Positions 9,870 through 18,527 are shown, counted from the first letter of the stretch. The stretch is DNA of 64,000 nucleotides from Sphingomonas sp. Root720 (GCF_001428605.1 NZ_LMID01000010.1:351195-415194); one strand, 5' to 3'. Made by a program: numbers and translations. The notes: generated by a model not told the origin, from the letters alone.

Positions 9870-10580
9870 TCAGCGCTTGTTCATTCCTACCCGCCAGCCG
9901 TCGTCGCGAGCGCGCCGCTCGGCATCGGCATCGAGCGGATCGCCCGCCATCATCTCCTGCGCGGCACTGAGAATATCGCCTGAGGCGCTTCCTGCCTGGC
10001 GATAGGCGCCGTGCTTCTCCGCACCGCCGGCGACGAAGCGTTCCAGCATCCAACCCTGCGGCTCACGGCAGCCCAGGCCGGCACCCGCGCTGCCGCTGAA
10101 GGTCCGGCAATAGCGGCGGTCGCGGCTGACGAAGCTGACGCCGACCCGGTAGACCGCGTCACCGGGGGTCGCGGCGAGATCCTTGTCGAGCGCTTCGGCC
10201 AGCGAACCCTCGGCCACGATCATGCCGTCGCGCAACTTCACCGGCCCGGCGGGGGTCCGGGGCAGCATCTGCCCCACCATAAGCCCGACCACCAGCGTCG
10301 CGGCCAGCGCAGCATAGCGCCCGCCCGAAGCCAACCAACCGCGCGGCTTGGCCGGAAAGGCGACGACGTTGGGAACCTGGCCGAGCGTCGCAGCGAGCCG
10401 CGGCGGGACCGGCTCGTCCGCGACCGGCGCGAAATGGCCGGCGATCCGCCGTCGCAGCGCACGCTGTCGCTCAACCGCATCGGCCAGCGCCGCATCGGTC
10501 TCCATCGCCCGCTCGAAGCGCAGCGCCTCGATCGGGCCGAGCTCGCCATCGACATAGGCCATGATCTGATCTTCGGTCAC
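9870..10580 (-). CDS. Anti-sigma factor, membrane-anchored
   Basis: 236 residues. The N-terminus MTEDQIMAYVDGELGPIEA resembles the cytoplasmic sigma-binding domain of anti-sigma factors, without the HxxxCxxC zinc motif. One transmembrane helix follows (about residues 90-107, AALAATLVVGLMVGQML), then a periplasmic domain with two cysteines (YCRTFSG and LGCREPQGW) that could form a disulphide. The ATG overlaps the stop of the upstream sigma gene (ATGA), so the two are translationally coupled. It presumably holds the ECF sigma factor inactive until an envelope signal arrives; the signal is unknown. Confidence 0.85.
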   Translation of the reverse strand: MTEDQIMAYVDGELGPIEALRFERAMETDAALADAVERQRALRRRIAGHFAPVADEPVPPRLAATLGQVPNVVAFPAKPRGWLASGGRYAALAATLVVGLMVGQMLPRTPAGPVKLRDGMIVAEGSLAEALDKDLAATPGDAVYRVGVSFVSRDRRYCRTFSGSAGAGLGCREPQGWMLERFVAGGAEKHGAYRQAGSASGDILSAAQEMMAGDPLDADAERRARDDGWRVGMNKR

Positions 10581-11068
10581 GCCGCTTCTCCCAGCATCTC
10601 CAGCAGCGCCTGCCGACCCCGCACCAGCCGCGAGGTGATCGTCCCCATCGGCAGGTCGAGCAACTCGGCGGCCTCCTTATAGGCCAGTCCCTCGACCAGG
10701 ATCAGCGCGATCACCTCACGCTGCTCGGGCGGCAGCGCCGCCATCGCCCGGTCGACGTTGCCGAGCTCGACCCGGGCCTCGATGCGGCGGTCGTCCGCCT
10801 CTCCCACGAGGGCGCCTTCCTCCTCGGCGACGAAAGTCTCCGAGCGGCGCCGACGGGCGCGGACCTCGTCGATCCAGCAATTGCGCATGATCCTGTACAT
10901 CCACGAATCCAGCCTGCTGCCCTGTTCCCAAAGCGCCTCCGCCTTCAGCGCGCGTTCGAGCGCGATCTGGCAGAGATCGTCGGCATCGGCGGCATCGATC
11001 GTCAGCGCACGCGCGAACCGCCGCAGCCTCGGCAGCAGATCGAGCAATGCACGTTCGAACTCGGTCAA
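10577..11068 (-). CDS. ECF-family RNA polymerase sigma factor
   Basis: 163 residues, containing only regions 2 and 4 as in ECF (group IV) sigma factors. Region 2 is seen as DADDLCQIALERAL and WMYRIMRNCWIDEVRARRRR; region 4 as LPPEQREVIALILVEGLAYKEAAELL with PMGTITSRLVRGRQAL, the helix-turn-helix that reads the -35 element. Co-transcribed with the overlapping anti-sigma gene and divergent from the secreted protease at 11203. The intergenic inverted repeat at 11110-11141 suggests autoregulation. It is not an EcfG-type general stress factor, since no NepR or PhyR is adjacent. Confidence 0.93.
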   Translation of the reverse strand: MTEFERALLDLLPRLRRFARALTIDAADADDLCQIALERALKAEALWEQGSRLDSWMYRIMRNCWIDEVRARRRRSETFVAEEEGALVGEADDRRIEARVELGNVDRAMAALPPEQREVIALILVEGLAYKEAAELLDLPMGTITSRLVRGRQALLEMLGEAA

Positions 11069-11109
11069 GCCGCCTGATCCTTCCCGCGATGCCTCCGCAC
11101 CGGCTTCAC

Positions 11110-11141
11110 GGATGAAACGGATGATCCCGCCCGTTTCATCC
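11110..11141. promoter_or_regulatory. Perfect inverted repeat, candidate bidirectional ECF promoter
   Basis: GGATGAAACGG (11110-11120) and CCGTTTCATCC (11131-11141) form a perfect 11-bp inverted repeat with a 10-bp spacer. Read on either strand it gives GATGAAA as a -35-like element and CCGTTTC as a -10-like element, 20 nt start-to-start. It lies 41 nt upstream of the sigma factor start on one side and 61 nt upstream of the protease start on the other. The element at 12510 upstream of the glycine-rich gene has the same boxes and spacing. Promoter function is inferred. Confidence 0.65.
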
Positions 11142-11202
11142 CATGCAACCCGATGACGCCAAATCCGTTGTTCATAACGGTCATGAAAGGAAGTCGATCC
11201 CG

Positions 11203-12474
11203 ATGCACTTTTGCAAGACCTTCCTGGTGGCAGTCGCGCTGGTCGCGACGACCGGCGGTGCGGTCGCGCAACTGCTGCCGCCCGTCGGCGGTGCGATCGG
11301 CCAGGCGGCCCAGGGCATCGGCCGGCTCGGCGAGACGGTCGGCGACGGGTTGTCCGAGACGGTCGACCGCACCGGCGGGCTGGTCGACCGGCTCGCGCGG
11401 CAGCGGATCGGCCGGCTCGACGCGCTCGTCCGCCGCAACCCGCAGGCGCTGGAGATCGACGAGCGCGGCGATCCGGCGGTGAAAGGCGAGTTGATCCTGG
11501 TTGACGCCACGCCGCAGGCCGTACAGGCGGCGACCCGCGCGGGCTTCGCCTTGATCGGCCAGGAAGCGATCGAAGGCCTCGATATCCGCACCGCGCGCCT
11601 GCGCGCGCCCGAAGGCATGAGCCTCGCCCGGGCCGAGCGCCGACTGCGCAAGCTCACGCCCGGCATCATGGTACAATCCAACCCGATCTACCAGCCGAGC
11701 GGGGCAGCAGCCGCGACACCGGCGCGCGGCGCGACCGCCCCCGCCATGAGGGGGCCCGGCGCGCCGATCGGCCTGATCGACGGCGGGATCGCCTCCCATC
11801 CCGCGCTCCCCGCCGGCATCGTCCAGCGCGGCTTCGCACGGGGTGCGCCCGCCCCGGGCGACCATGGCACCGCGATCGCATCGATCCTCGTCGGGCGCGG
11901 CGCGGTGCGCGGCGTTTCTCCCGAGAGCCGGCTGTTCGCCGCCGATGTATTCGGCCCCGATCCAGCGGGCGGCAGTGCGCTTGCCATCGCCCGCGCACTA
12001 GGCTGGCTCACGGCGAACGAGGTTGCGGTGGTCAACATCAGTCTGGCCGGCCCTGACAACCCCCTGCTCGCCCGCGCGGTCGCCGCCGCCGACCGGCGCG
12101 GACTGCTGATGGTCGCAGCGGTCGGCAATGACGGGGCGGCGGCCCCACCCGCCTTTCCCGCTTCCTATCCGCAGGTGATCGCCGTCACCGGCGTCGATAC
12201 GCGCGAACGGCCATTGATAGAGGCGGGCAAGGCCCGCCATCTCGACTTCGCAGCCCCCGGCGCCGGCCTGATCGCGGCGACGGCGGGAGGCGCGACCGCA
12301 ACGGTGCGCGGCACCTCCTATGCCGCCGCGTTCGTCGCCGGGCGGCTGGCGCGGCTGTCGGCGGCCGGGCGCCCGACACGGGCCCACGCGATCGCGCTGC
12401 TGGCCGCCGAAGCGCGCGGCAAGGGCCGGCTGATCGGGCGTGGAATCGTCTGCGCAGGCTGCGCAACCCACTGA
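11203..12474 (+). CDS. Secreted subtilisin-like serine protease (S8 family)
   Basis: 423 residues from ATG 11203; an upstream ATG at 11143 would precede the signal peptide with 20 residues. A signal peptide ending GGAVAQ is followed by about 150 residues of pro-region-like sequence (IGRLGETVGDGLSETVDR and a region resembling I9-type propeptides). The catalytic triad is in the S8 order: D193 in GLIDGG, H221 in DHGTAIAS and S372 in GTSYAAAFVAG. The domain is small, with no autotransporter or anchor. It is divergent from the ECF sigma gene across a shared inverted repeat, so it is probably under ECF control. It may degrade or mature envelope proteins; substrate unknown. Confidence 0.9.
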   Translation: MHFCKTFLVAVALVATTGGAVAQLLPPVGGAIGQAAQGIGRLGETVGDGLSETVDRTGGLVDRLARQRIGRLDALVRRNPQALEIDERGDPAVKGELILVDATPQAVQAATRAGFALIGQEAIEGLDIRTARLRAPEGMSLARAERRLRKLTPGIMVQSNPIYQPSGAAAATPARGATAPAMRGPGAPIGLIDGGIASHPALPAGIVQRGFARGAPAPGDHGTAIASILVGRGAVRGVSPESRLFAADVFGPDPAGGSALAIARALGWLTANEVAVVNISLAGPDNPLLARAVAAADRRGLLMVAAVGNDGAAAPPAFPASYPQVIAVTGVDTRERPLIEAGKARHLDFAAPGAGLIAATAGGATATVRGTSYAAAFVAGRLARLSAAGRPTRAHAIALLAAEARGKGRLIGRGIVCAGCATH

Positions 12475-12509
12475 ACTTCAGTTAGAAATAATTTTTTTTC
12501 GGCGATTGG

Positions 12510-12543
12510 GGATGAAAGCCCGTCTCCCTTCCGTTGCTTCATC
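12510..12543 (+). promoter_or_regulatory. Second candidate ECF promoter
   Basis: GGATGAAA (12510-12517) and CCGTTGCTTCATC (12531-12543) reproduce the GATGAAA / CCGTT boxes at 11110-11141 with identical 20-nt start-to-start spacing. It lies about 40 nt upstream of the glycine-rich protein start. The right arm is less symmetrical, so it would be one-way. Assignment to the same sigma factor is inference. Confidence 0.55.
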
Positions 12544-12582
12544 GAGCGGCACAGAAGCCGCCCACTGGAAAGGATGAGAGCG

Positions 12583-13407
12583 ATGGACAGGACCTTTTTC
12601 GGCAGCGCGATCGCGGCGTTGGCCATCATCGCCGCTCCTGCCTCCGCCCAGCTTCTGGGCGGCGGTGGACTCGGCGGCGGGATCGGTGGTGGCCTTGGCG
12701 GTGCCGGCGGCATGGTCGGCGGAACCCTTGGCGGATCTGGCAGCCTGGGCGGTGGTGTTGGCCGGCTCGGCTCGGACCTGACCGGCAGCGCCAACGGCGC
12801 GGTCGCGGCGCGCGGCAACGGCAAGGTCGACCGCCGCAGCGGCAAGGTGTCGGGTAACGGCCAGGCCGGCGGTGGCCTGGGTACCGCGGTCACCAATGCG
12901 ACCGGCGGCGCGACCGGTTCGGCGGGGGGCAGCGCTGACGCGCAGCTGGTGGGCACCGACGCGGTGCGCGGTGCGGCCGGTGCCGGCGCCTCGACGGCGC
13001 GGTCGACTGCCGGCCAAGCCGCCAGCGTCGTCGGCAACGCGAACGGCCTCGCCTCATCGGCCAACGGCGTCGCGTCGGCCGATCTGGCCGGGAGCGCCTC
13101 CGGCAGCCTCGGCCAGCTCGCGCTGGCGGGCAGCAGCGCCGCCAGCGCGGCGGGAAGCTTCGACGTCGCGCCCGGAATGGTGATCCAGGACGCACGCGGT
13201 CGGGCGATCGGCACCGTACGGGACGTCCGCTCGACGGCGCGCGGCACCGTCCAGTCGGTGGTGATGCAGGTCGGCGATGCCACCGCGACGCTGCCCGCCG
13301 CCAATTTCAGCGGCTCGGGCAACGTCCTCCTATCCGCGATGGGCAAGAGCGAGGTGAAGAAGGCCGCGAAGGATCAGAACCGATCGGCGGCCACGAAGAC
13401 CGACTGA
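12583..13407 (+). CDS. Secreted Gly/Ala/Ser-rich protein with PRC-barrel-like C-terminus
   Basis: 274 residues from ATG 12583, placed 8 nt after GGAAAGGA; an ATG at 12574 abuts that site. A signal peptide ends ASAQ, and the mature protein begins QLLGGGG. A glycine-rich tract (about residues 23-65) and a low-complexity Ala/Ser/Gly/Asn region follow. The C-terminal 70 residues (GMVIQDARGRAIGTVRDV ... VQSVVMQVGDATATLPAANF) resemble a PRC-barrel fold. Like the protease upstream, the mature start is Q-L-L, and both are preceded by the same GATGAAA/CCGTT element. It is probably an envelope or surface protein of the same regulon; function unknown. Confidence 0.75.
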   Translation: MDRTFFGSAIAALAIIAAPASAQLLGGGGLGGGIGGGLGGAGGMVGGTLGGSGSLGGGVGRLGSDLTGSANGAVAARGNGKVDRRSGKVSGNGQAGGGLGTAVTNATGGATGSAGGSADAQLVGTDAVRGAAGAGASTARSTAGQAASVVGNANGLASSANGVASADLAGSASGSLGQLALAGSSAASAAGSFDVAPGMVIQDARGRAIGTVRDVRSTARGTVQSVVMQVGDATATLPAANFSGSGNVLLSAMGKSEVKKAAKDQNRSAATKTD

Positions 13408-13476
13408 ATGACGGGGGCGCCGCGCGACCAACCCCCGGGCGCCCCCGCTATTGGTCCTGCTGACCCGGGACCGAGG

Positions 13477-13508
13477 AGACCGTGCCGTCTGGAGGCGGCA
13501 CGGTCTTT
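13477..13508. terminator. Hairpin terminator
   Basis: AGACCGTGCCG (13477-13487) pairs perfectly with CGGCACGGTCT (13496-13506) around an 8-nt loop, followed on the plus strand by a short TT. It lies between the glycine-rich gene and the convergent Smr gene and can serve either. Confidence 0.75.
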
Positions 13509-13592
13509 CCGCGATCGGCAAGCTGCGGGGGGTCATGGCTGGCAGGTACCGATCTCCTCGCCCCGACATCCCCTGCCCCTGTCGGCCGGGTC

Positions 13593-14165
13593 CTACTCCC
13601 GCTCGCGGCGCAGGATCAGGTAGAGGGCGCCCGCACCGCCATGGCGCGGATGCGCGTTGCGGACGGCGGCTATGCGCGAGGCGTGCCGCGAGCTTTGCAG
13701 CCAGCTTCCGATCGAGGCGCGGATAAGACCGCGCCGAGGACGTCCGTCGAGGCCGCGATCATCGTCGCGCGGCGGCTTGCCGGTGATCAGCAGCAGCACG
13801 CGAACCCCCTCTGCCACCGCCTGGTCGAGGATGCGGTCGAGCAGCCCCTGCGCGCTCGCGAGCGTGTGGCCGTGCAGGTCGATCGTCCATTCGGGCTGGG
13901 TGACGCCGCGCCGCAACCGTCTGTCCCAGCCGCCGTCGAGGCTGTCGGCCAGTGGCTTCTGCTGGGTGACCGGAGTGGCGGCCGGGACGCGCAAGGGTGG
14001 TATTCGGCCCTTCTGCGCCTTCAGCACAGCCGTGGCGGGCGCCGCGCCATCGACGGCGCTCTTGTCGGCGGAAGAGACTTTGGGGCTCCTGCGGGCGATC
14101 GGCCGGACCGTCGCGGTCACGCGCTGCCAGAGCGCGTCCTCGTCAGGATCGAGCCGCCGAGTCAC
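13593..14165 (-). CDS. Smr-domain protein
   Basis: 190 residues from a GTG start at 14165. The C-terminal Smr (MutS2-related) domain carries the signature DLHGHTLASAQ followed by LLLITGKPP and an ALYLILRR end; Smr domains are nicking nucleases or RNA-cleaving in characterised members. The N-terminal 80 residues are basic and unstructured. It overlaps the end of mltA by 23 nt, continuing the order Tim44-like, mltA, smr that recurs in alphaproteobacteria. No MutS domains are present. Its exact substrate is not predictable. Confidence 0.9.
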   Translation of the reverse strand: MTRRLDPDEDALWQRVTATVRPIARRSPKVSSADKSAVDGAAPATAVLKAQKGRIPPLRVPAATPVTQQKPLADSLDGGWDRRLRRGVTQPEWTIDLHGHTLASAQGLLDRILDQAVAEGVRVLLLITGKPPRDDDRGLDGRPRRGLIRASIGSWLQSSRHASRIAAVRNAHPRHGGAGALYLILRRERE

Positions 14166-15390
14166 GCTGCTCGGCCAGCCGCGCCGCCGCCGCGCGCGGG
14201 ATCAGCAGCCAGGCCTGGCCGCGCCCGCTCATGCCGCCGGCGATCGTGCGCGCCTGTTCGCCGGCGCCCCAGAATGTATCGAAGCGATTGGCGCCCTTGA
14301 TCGCGCCGCCGGTGTCCTGCGCGACCCACAGCCCATTGGCCTCGGGCCGGTCGAGCTGCAGCACGACCGGCGCTCCGAGCGGCACGAACGCCGGGTCGGC
14401 AGCGACGGTCACGCGCCCCGTGACCGCGACGTTCATCGCACCGAGCGGGCCGGCTCCGGTCAGCTCGCGAAAGAATATCCAGCTCTTGTTCTCGCGCATG
14501 ATCGCGTCGCCCTCGGCCGGATTGGCGCGCAGCCAGGCCATCACGCCCTGCATCGAGAGCTGGCCGGGGCCGAGCAGCCCGCGATCGCGCATCAGCTTGC
14601 CGATGCCGACATATTCGCGGCCATTCTGGCCGTCATAGCCGATCCGCATTACCGACCCGTCGGGCAGACGCAGCCGCCCGGACCCCTGGACCTGAAGGAA
14701 GAAGAACTCGACCGGATCGGCGGCATAGCCGATCTCCAGCGCGCGGCCGCTGAGAGCGCCATCCTCGATCTGGCCGCGATCGGGATATGGCAACAATTTG
14801 CCGCCCTGGACCTTGCCGCGAATCTTCTTGCCCTTCATCTCGGGAAAGAAGTCCCCGAGATCGCCTTCGACCAGGTCGGGCGGCCGCTTGTAAACGGGAA
14901 CGTCATAGCCCGGCGCCCGGGTACGCGACCCGGCGATTTCGGGCTCGTAATAGCCGGTGGCATAAGCGCGGCCGTCGCCGATCCGCACCACCGCGAGCTG
15001 GTTGGCGAAGAAGGCGGCTGCGTCTCGGTCGGGCCAGCCGGTCGCCTGCATACAGGCCTGCGACCAGTCACCCGACCGGGTCAGGCCGCTCTGGTCGGTG
15101 CGGCGCTGCAAGCCCGGACAGGACAGGCGGAAGGCGGCGAGCGCGGCGCGCGCGGCATCGGCGTTGATCGCGAAGCTGGCAAAGGCCGGCCCCGGCTGCA
15201 CGCCGCTTTCAACGGCGGTGGCCGGTTTCGCCTCCGCGGTCGGTGGCGCCGCTACCGGCGGCCTTGGCGGCTCCGGCCGCACGGGATGGTGCACCGGCGG
15301 ACGATGTTGCGGAGCGCGGGGTGTCGGGACGACTGTACAGGCCGAGAGCATCGCCAGAGCGGCGAGCCCCGCGCAAAACCGGCGGGTCAC
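14143..15390 (-). CDS. mltA: Membrane-bound lytic murein transglycosylase A
   Basis: Cleaves the glycan strands of peptidoglycan to 1,6-anhydromuropeptides in the periplasm. It is 415 residues from GTG 15390, which overlaps the TGA of the preceding gene (GTGA) and opens a lipoprotein signal with lipobox LSAC. The open frame continues upstream but encodes out-of-frame Tim44 sequence. A Pro-rich linker is followed by the MltA barrel (ATGYYEPEIAGSR, FFLQVQGSGRLRLPDG) and the C-terminal 3D domain with AQDTGGAIKG, whose Asp is the expected catalytic acid. It is the middle gene of the Tim44-mltA-smr operon. Confidence 0.94.
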   Translation of the reverse strand: MTRRFCAGLAALAMLSACTVVPTPRAPQHRPPVHHPVRPEPPRPPVAAPPTAEAKPATAVESGVQPGPAFASFAINADAARAALAAFRLSCPGLQRRTDQSGLTRSGDWSQACMQATGWPDRDAAAFFANQLAVVRIGDGRAYATGYYEPEIAGSRTRAPGYDVPVYKRPPDLVEGDLGDFFPEMKGKKIRGKVQGGKLLPYPDRGQIEDGALSGRALEIGYAADPVEFFFLQVQGSGRLRLPDGSVMRIGYDGQNGREYVGIGKLMRDRGLLGPGQLSMQGVMAWLRANPAEGDAIMRENKSWIFFRELTGAGPLGAMNVAVTGRVTVAADPAFVPLGAPVVLQLDRPEANGLWVAQDTGGAIKGANRFDTFWGAGEQARTIAGGMSGRGQAWLLIPRAAAARLAEQRDSAARS

Positions 15391-16037
15391 GCCGCCTCGT
15401 CGGTTTCGACCAGGGTCCAGTTCGGATCTTCGGAACGGACGTGCCGGCTGAAGGTCCAGACGTCGTGCGTGGGAACCGCATCGGTCAGCGAGCCGGCGAC
15501 GACGTTGCCTTCGCCATCGCGTGTGACGGCGGCGATATCGGCATCGAAGCGCACGGTGACCTGGGCGGTCTGTCCGTTCATCCGCGCCTGCTCGATCACG
15601 GCGGTCTCGATCGAGACGAGCCGGTTGTCGAGCACCTCGTCCGCCGCGCGGCGCTCGGCGATGGCGGAGGCGAAGGCCTCGTAGACATCGTCCTCGGTCA
15701 GGCGGCGCAGCGATTCCTCGTCCCCGCGCCAATAAGCCTCGAGGATCATGCGATAGGCCGAGCGGGCGCCCTCGAGGAACTGCGCGGCATCGAAGCTGCC
15801 GTCGGCCGACTGGATCGCGCGGACGCCGGCTTCGGCCCGCGGCTCGACCACGGCGGGACGCGCCGGCGCTGCGGGCGTGGTGTTTTCGGGCAGCGATCGG
15901 CCGGCGCCGATCGGCGCGGGAGCGGCTTCGGCGGGACGCGCGATCGTCTGCTCATGCCCGGTGCGGCGGCCCAGCACGCTCCACAGCCGGAACGCGACAA
16001 AAAGAAACACCATCGCAAGAATGACAATCGTGGTCAC
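15387..16037 (-). CDS. Tim44-like domain membrane protein
   Basis: 216 residues. An N-terminal membrane anchor (IVILAMVFLFVAFRLWSVLG) is followed by a Pro/Ala linker and a C-terminal Tim44-like domain (about residues 75-210: AQFLEGARSAYRMILEAYWR and DVWTFSRHVRSEDPNWTLVE). Bacterial Tim44-like proteins have been linked to inner-membrane protein handling. The gene is divergent from secB, as in many alphaproteobacteria, and overlaps mltA by 4 nt. This fits an envelope-biogenesis role, though the biochemical function is not settled. Confidence 0.92.
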   Translation of the reverse strand: MTTIVILAMVFLFVAFRLWSVLGRRTGHEQTIARPAEAAPAPIGAGRSLPENTTPAAPARPAVVEPRAEAGVRAIQSADGSFDAAQFLEGARSAYRMILEAYWRGDEESLRRLTEDDVYEAFASAIAERRAADEVLDNRLVSIETAVIEQARMNGQTAQVTVRFDADIAAVTRDGEGNVVAGSLTDAVPTHDVWTFSRHVRSEDPNWTLVETDEAA

Positions 16038-16271
16038 CGGACCTCCATACGCTTCCGAACATCCAACATAGGGACAATGACGGCAATATTCAAATGACTC
16101 GCGGACACGCCGGAGGTTCCCTGTCCCGCCGCCCGCCCGACTTGGGCGGTATCATGGGGCGCCATGGCCGCCATTGCTCCGCCCCGCCCCGCCTGCTAGG
16201 CGCGGGACGCATTGCCGGACGCGGTCGGAAGCCCGTGCCCCCGGCTCCCACATTCGATGGAAAGACAGACG

Positions 16272-16772
16272 ATGAGTGAAGAGACGGGCGCCGCCGATAC
16301 GCTGACCAATGGCGAGGACCACCTGCCGCAGGTCGCGCTGATCGCCCAATATGTGAAAGACCTGTCGTTCGAGAATCCGAGCGCGCCGGGCATCTACCAG
16401 GCGCCGGAACAGCCGAAGATCGACGTCCAGTTCAACATAGGTTCGCAGCAGGCGGGCGACGACGTCTACGAGGTTGCGCTCAAGATCGAGATCAAGGCGA
16501 CGCAGGGCGACATGACCGCCTATGTCGTCGACCTCGTCTATGCGGGCCTGTTCGGCATCCGCAACGTGCCCGAGGAGCATCTCCCCCCCTTCCTCCTCGC
16601 CGAGGCGCCCCGCCTGCTTTTCCCCTTTGCACGCCGTGTCGCCGCCGACGCGATTCGCGACGGCAACTTCCCGTCGCTGGTGCTCGAGCCGATCGACTTC
16701 GGCGCGCTCTACATGCAGCAGGCCGAGCAGCAGACGGCGCTCGCCGAATCGCAGCCGGCGGGCGAAGCCTGA
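16272..16772 (+). CDS. secB: Protein-export chaperone SecB
   Basis: Tetrameric cytosolic chaperone that keeps preproteins unfolded and hands them to SecA. 166 residues from ATG 16272; an upstream in-frame ATG (16212) adds 20 residues with no family match. Conserved stretches are ALIAQYVKDLSFENPSAP, VYEVALKIEIKA, YAGLFGIRNVPEEHL and the LFPFARRVAADAIRDGNFP helix, followed by an Ala/Gln-rich tail. Divergent from the Tim44-like gene with a roughly 230-nt shared promoter region. Confidence 0.97.
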   Translation: MSEETGAADTLTNGEDHLPQVALIAQYVKDLSFENPSAPGIYQAPEQPKIDVQFNIGSQQAGDDVYEVALKIEIKATQGDMTAYVVDLVYAGLFGIRNVPEEHLPPFLLAEAPRLLFPFARRVAADAIRDGNFPSLVLEPIDFGALYMQQAEQQTALAESQPAGEA

Positions 16773-16792
16773 GAGCTGGCGACCCTTCCCGT

Positions 16793-16942
16793 TCCTCCCT
16801 GAGCAAGGCTCGGGGAGGGGGACCGGCAAAGCCGGTGGAGGGGTTTGCGACCCTGTTTCGACGGTGCCGCCGGGGATGAGCGGGATTACCCCTCCACCCA
16901 ACTATCTGCGCTCCCGCTCTCCGCGCTGCGCGCAGGGAGGAA
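16793..16942. repeat. Long imperfect palindromic intergenic repeat, copy B
   Basis: This starts TTCCTCCCT and ends AGGGAGGAA, with inner blocks GGGGAGGGGGACCGG / GGTGGAGGGG and ACCCCTCCACC. It shares these blocks in the same order with copy A at 54200-54322. The right end, GGAGGAA, lies 7 nt before the murJ ATG, so the repeat supplies its ribosome-binding site. Confidence 0.75.
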
Positions 16943-16949
16943 TCGAGCC

Positions 16950-18527
16950 ATGAGCCTCATCCGCGCCAGCGCCACGATCGGCGGGCTGACCCTGGTCAGC
17001 CGTGTGCTCGGCTTCCTGCGCGACATGCTGATGGCGCGCTTCGTCGGCGCCGGCTTCGCCTCGGACGCCTTCCTGATCGCCTGGCGGCTGCCCAACCTGT
17101 TCCGCGCGCTGTTCGCGGAGGGGGCCTTCTCGGCGGCGTTCGTGCCGATGTTCAATCGCACCGTCGCCCAGGCAGAGGCGAACGAGCCCGGCAACGGGCT
17201 CGCAATAGCGCTGCGCTTCGCGGAGGATGTCCTTTCGGTCCTGCTGCCCTTCCTGATCCTCTTCACCGCCGCGATGATGCTCGCGGCGGGGCCGATCGTC
17301 TGGGCGATGACCGGCGGCTTCCCCGACGGCGGCCCCGAGAAGTTCGCGCTGGCGACCCAATATACGCGGATCACCTTCCCCTATCTGATGCTGATCTCGC
17401 TGGTCTCGCTGCTCGGCGGCATCCTCAATTCGCTCAACCGCTTCTGGGTCAACGCCGCCGCACCGATCCTGCTCAACCTCTGCCTGATCGCCGGCCTGGT
17501 CTTTTTCCGCGGCCACAGCGAGGTCGAGACCGCGCGGACGCAGGCGATCGCGGTCACCGTGTCGGGCGTGCTGCAACTCGCCTGGCTGGTCCTCGCCTGC
17601 TGGCAGGCGGGGGTGCGGCTGCGTATCCGCCTCCCGCGCCTGAGCCCCGAGGTGAAGGCGCTGCTGGCATTGATCGGTCCCGCGGCGATCGGCGCGGGTG
17701 CCGTCCAGTTCAACCTGCTGATCTCGACCACGCTCGCGGCGCGCTTCCTGCCCGAGGGCTCGGTCTCCTACCTTTATTATGCCGACCGGCTGAACCAGCT
17801 TCCGCTGGGGTTGATTGGCATCGGCGTCGGCACCGCGATGCTGCCCAGCCTGTCGCGTCAGCTCGGCGGGGGCGATGCCCAGGCCGCGCTCGACACGCAG
17901 AACCGGGCGATCGAGCTGGTGCTGCTGCTCACCCTGCCCGCCACTGCCGCGCTGATGGTATCGGCGACCCCGCTGATCCGCGCGCTGCTCCAGCATGGCG
18001 CGTTCACGGCCTATGACACGATAGCCAGCGCCCGTGCGCTCGCCGCCTTCTCGCTGGGCCTGCCCGCCTATGTGCTGATCAAGGTGCTGACGCCGGGCTT
18101 CTATGCGCGCGCCGACACGAAGACACCGGTACGGATCGCGCTGGTGGCGATGCTGGTAAACCTGGTCCTCAACCTGATCCTGATCTGGCCGCTCGCGCAT
18201 GTCGGGCTCGCCCTGTCGACCGCGATCTCGGCGTGGGTCAACGCGATCCTGCTCTACGTCACGCTGCGCCGCCGCGACCATTTCGCGGTCGACGACCGGC
18301 TGCGGCGCACCGGCGTCCGACTGATCGCCGCAACCCTGGCGATGGGCGCGTTGCTTTTCTTCCTGAACCCGTGGATCGATCCCTGGACGGGGCGCAGCCT
18401 GATCGAGCGGGTCGCCGCGCTGGGAGCGATGATCGTCACGGCGGCGATCGTCTATTTCGGGCTGGTGTTCGGGCTCGGCGCCTATTCGGTCGCGACCTTG
18501 AAGGGGCAGTTGCGGCGGAAGCGGTGA
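16950..18527 (+). CDS. murJ: Lipid II flippase MurJ (MviN)
   Basis: Moves lipid II across the inner membrane for peptidoglycan synthesis. 525 residues, the usual length, with about 14 membrane helices of the MOP superfamily. The N-terminus [20 protein letters not shown] and the nearby [12 protein letters not shown] are diagnostic, and [12 protein letters not shown] is also conserved. The ATG follows a strong GGAGG that belongs to an intergenic repeat. Upstream in-frame starts would translate that repeat. It is probably co-transcribed with trpS 54 nt downstream. Confidence 0.96.
   Translation: MSLIRASATIGGLTLVSRVLGFLRDMLMARFVGAGFASDAFLIAWRLPNLFRALFAEGAFSAAFVPMFNRTVAQAEANEPGNGLAIALRFAEDVLSVLLPFLILFTAAMMLAAGPIVWAMTGGFPDGGPEKFALATQYTRITFPYLMLISLVSLLGGILNSLNRFWVNAAAPILLNLCLIAGLVFFRGHSEVETARTQAIAVTVSGVLQLAWLVLACWQAGVRLRIRLPRLSPEVKALLALIGPAAIGAGAVQFNLLISTTLAARFLPEGSVSYLYYADRLNQLPLGLIGIGVGTAMLPSLSRQLGGGDAQAALDTQNRAIELVLLLTLPATAALMVSATPLIRALLQHGAFTAYDTIASARALAAFSLGLPAYVLIKVLTPGFYARADTKTPVRIALVAMLVNLVLNLILIWPLAHVGLALSTAISAWVNAILLYVTLRRRDHFAVDDRLRRTGVRLIAATLAMGALLFFLNPWIDPWTGRSLIERVAALGAMIVTAAIVYFGLVFGLGAYSVATLKGQLRRKR

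Noticed and set aside
12480-12500. AT-rich stretch with eight T after the S8 protease gene as intrinsic terminator
   Set aside because: The preceding ACTGAA/TTCAGT has almost no loop and a weak stem, so a hairpin terminator is not supported.
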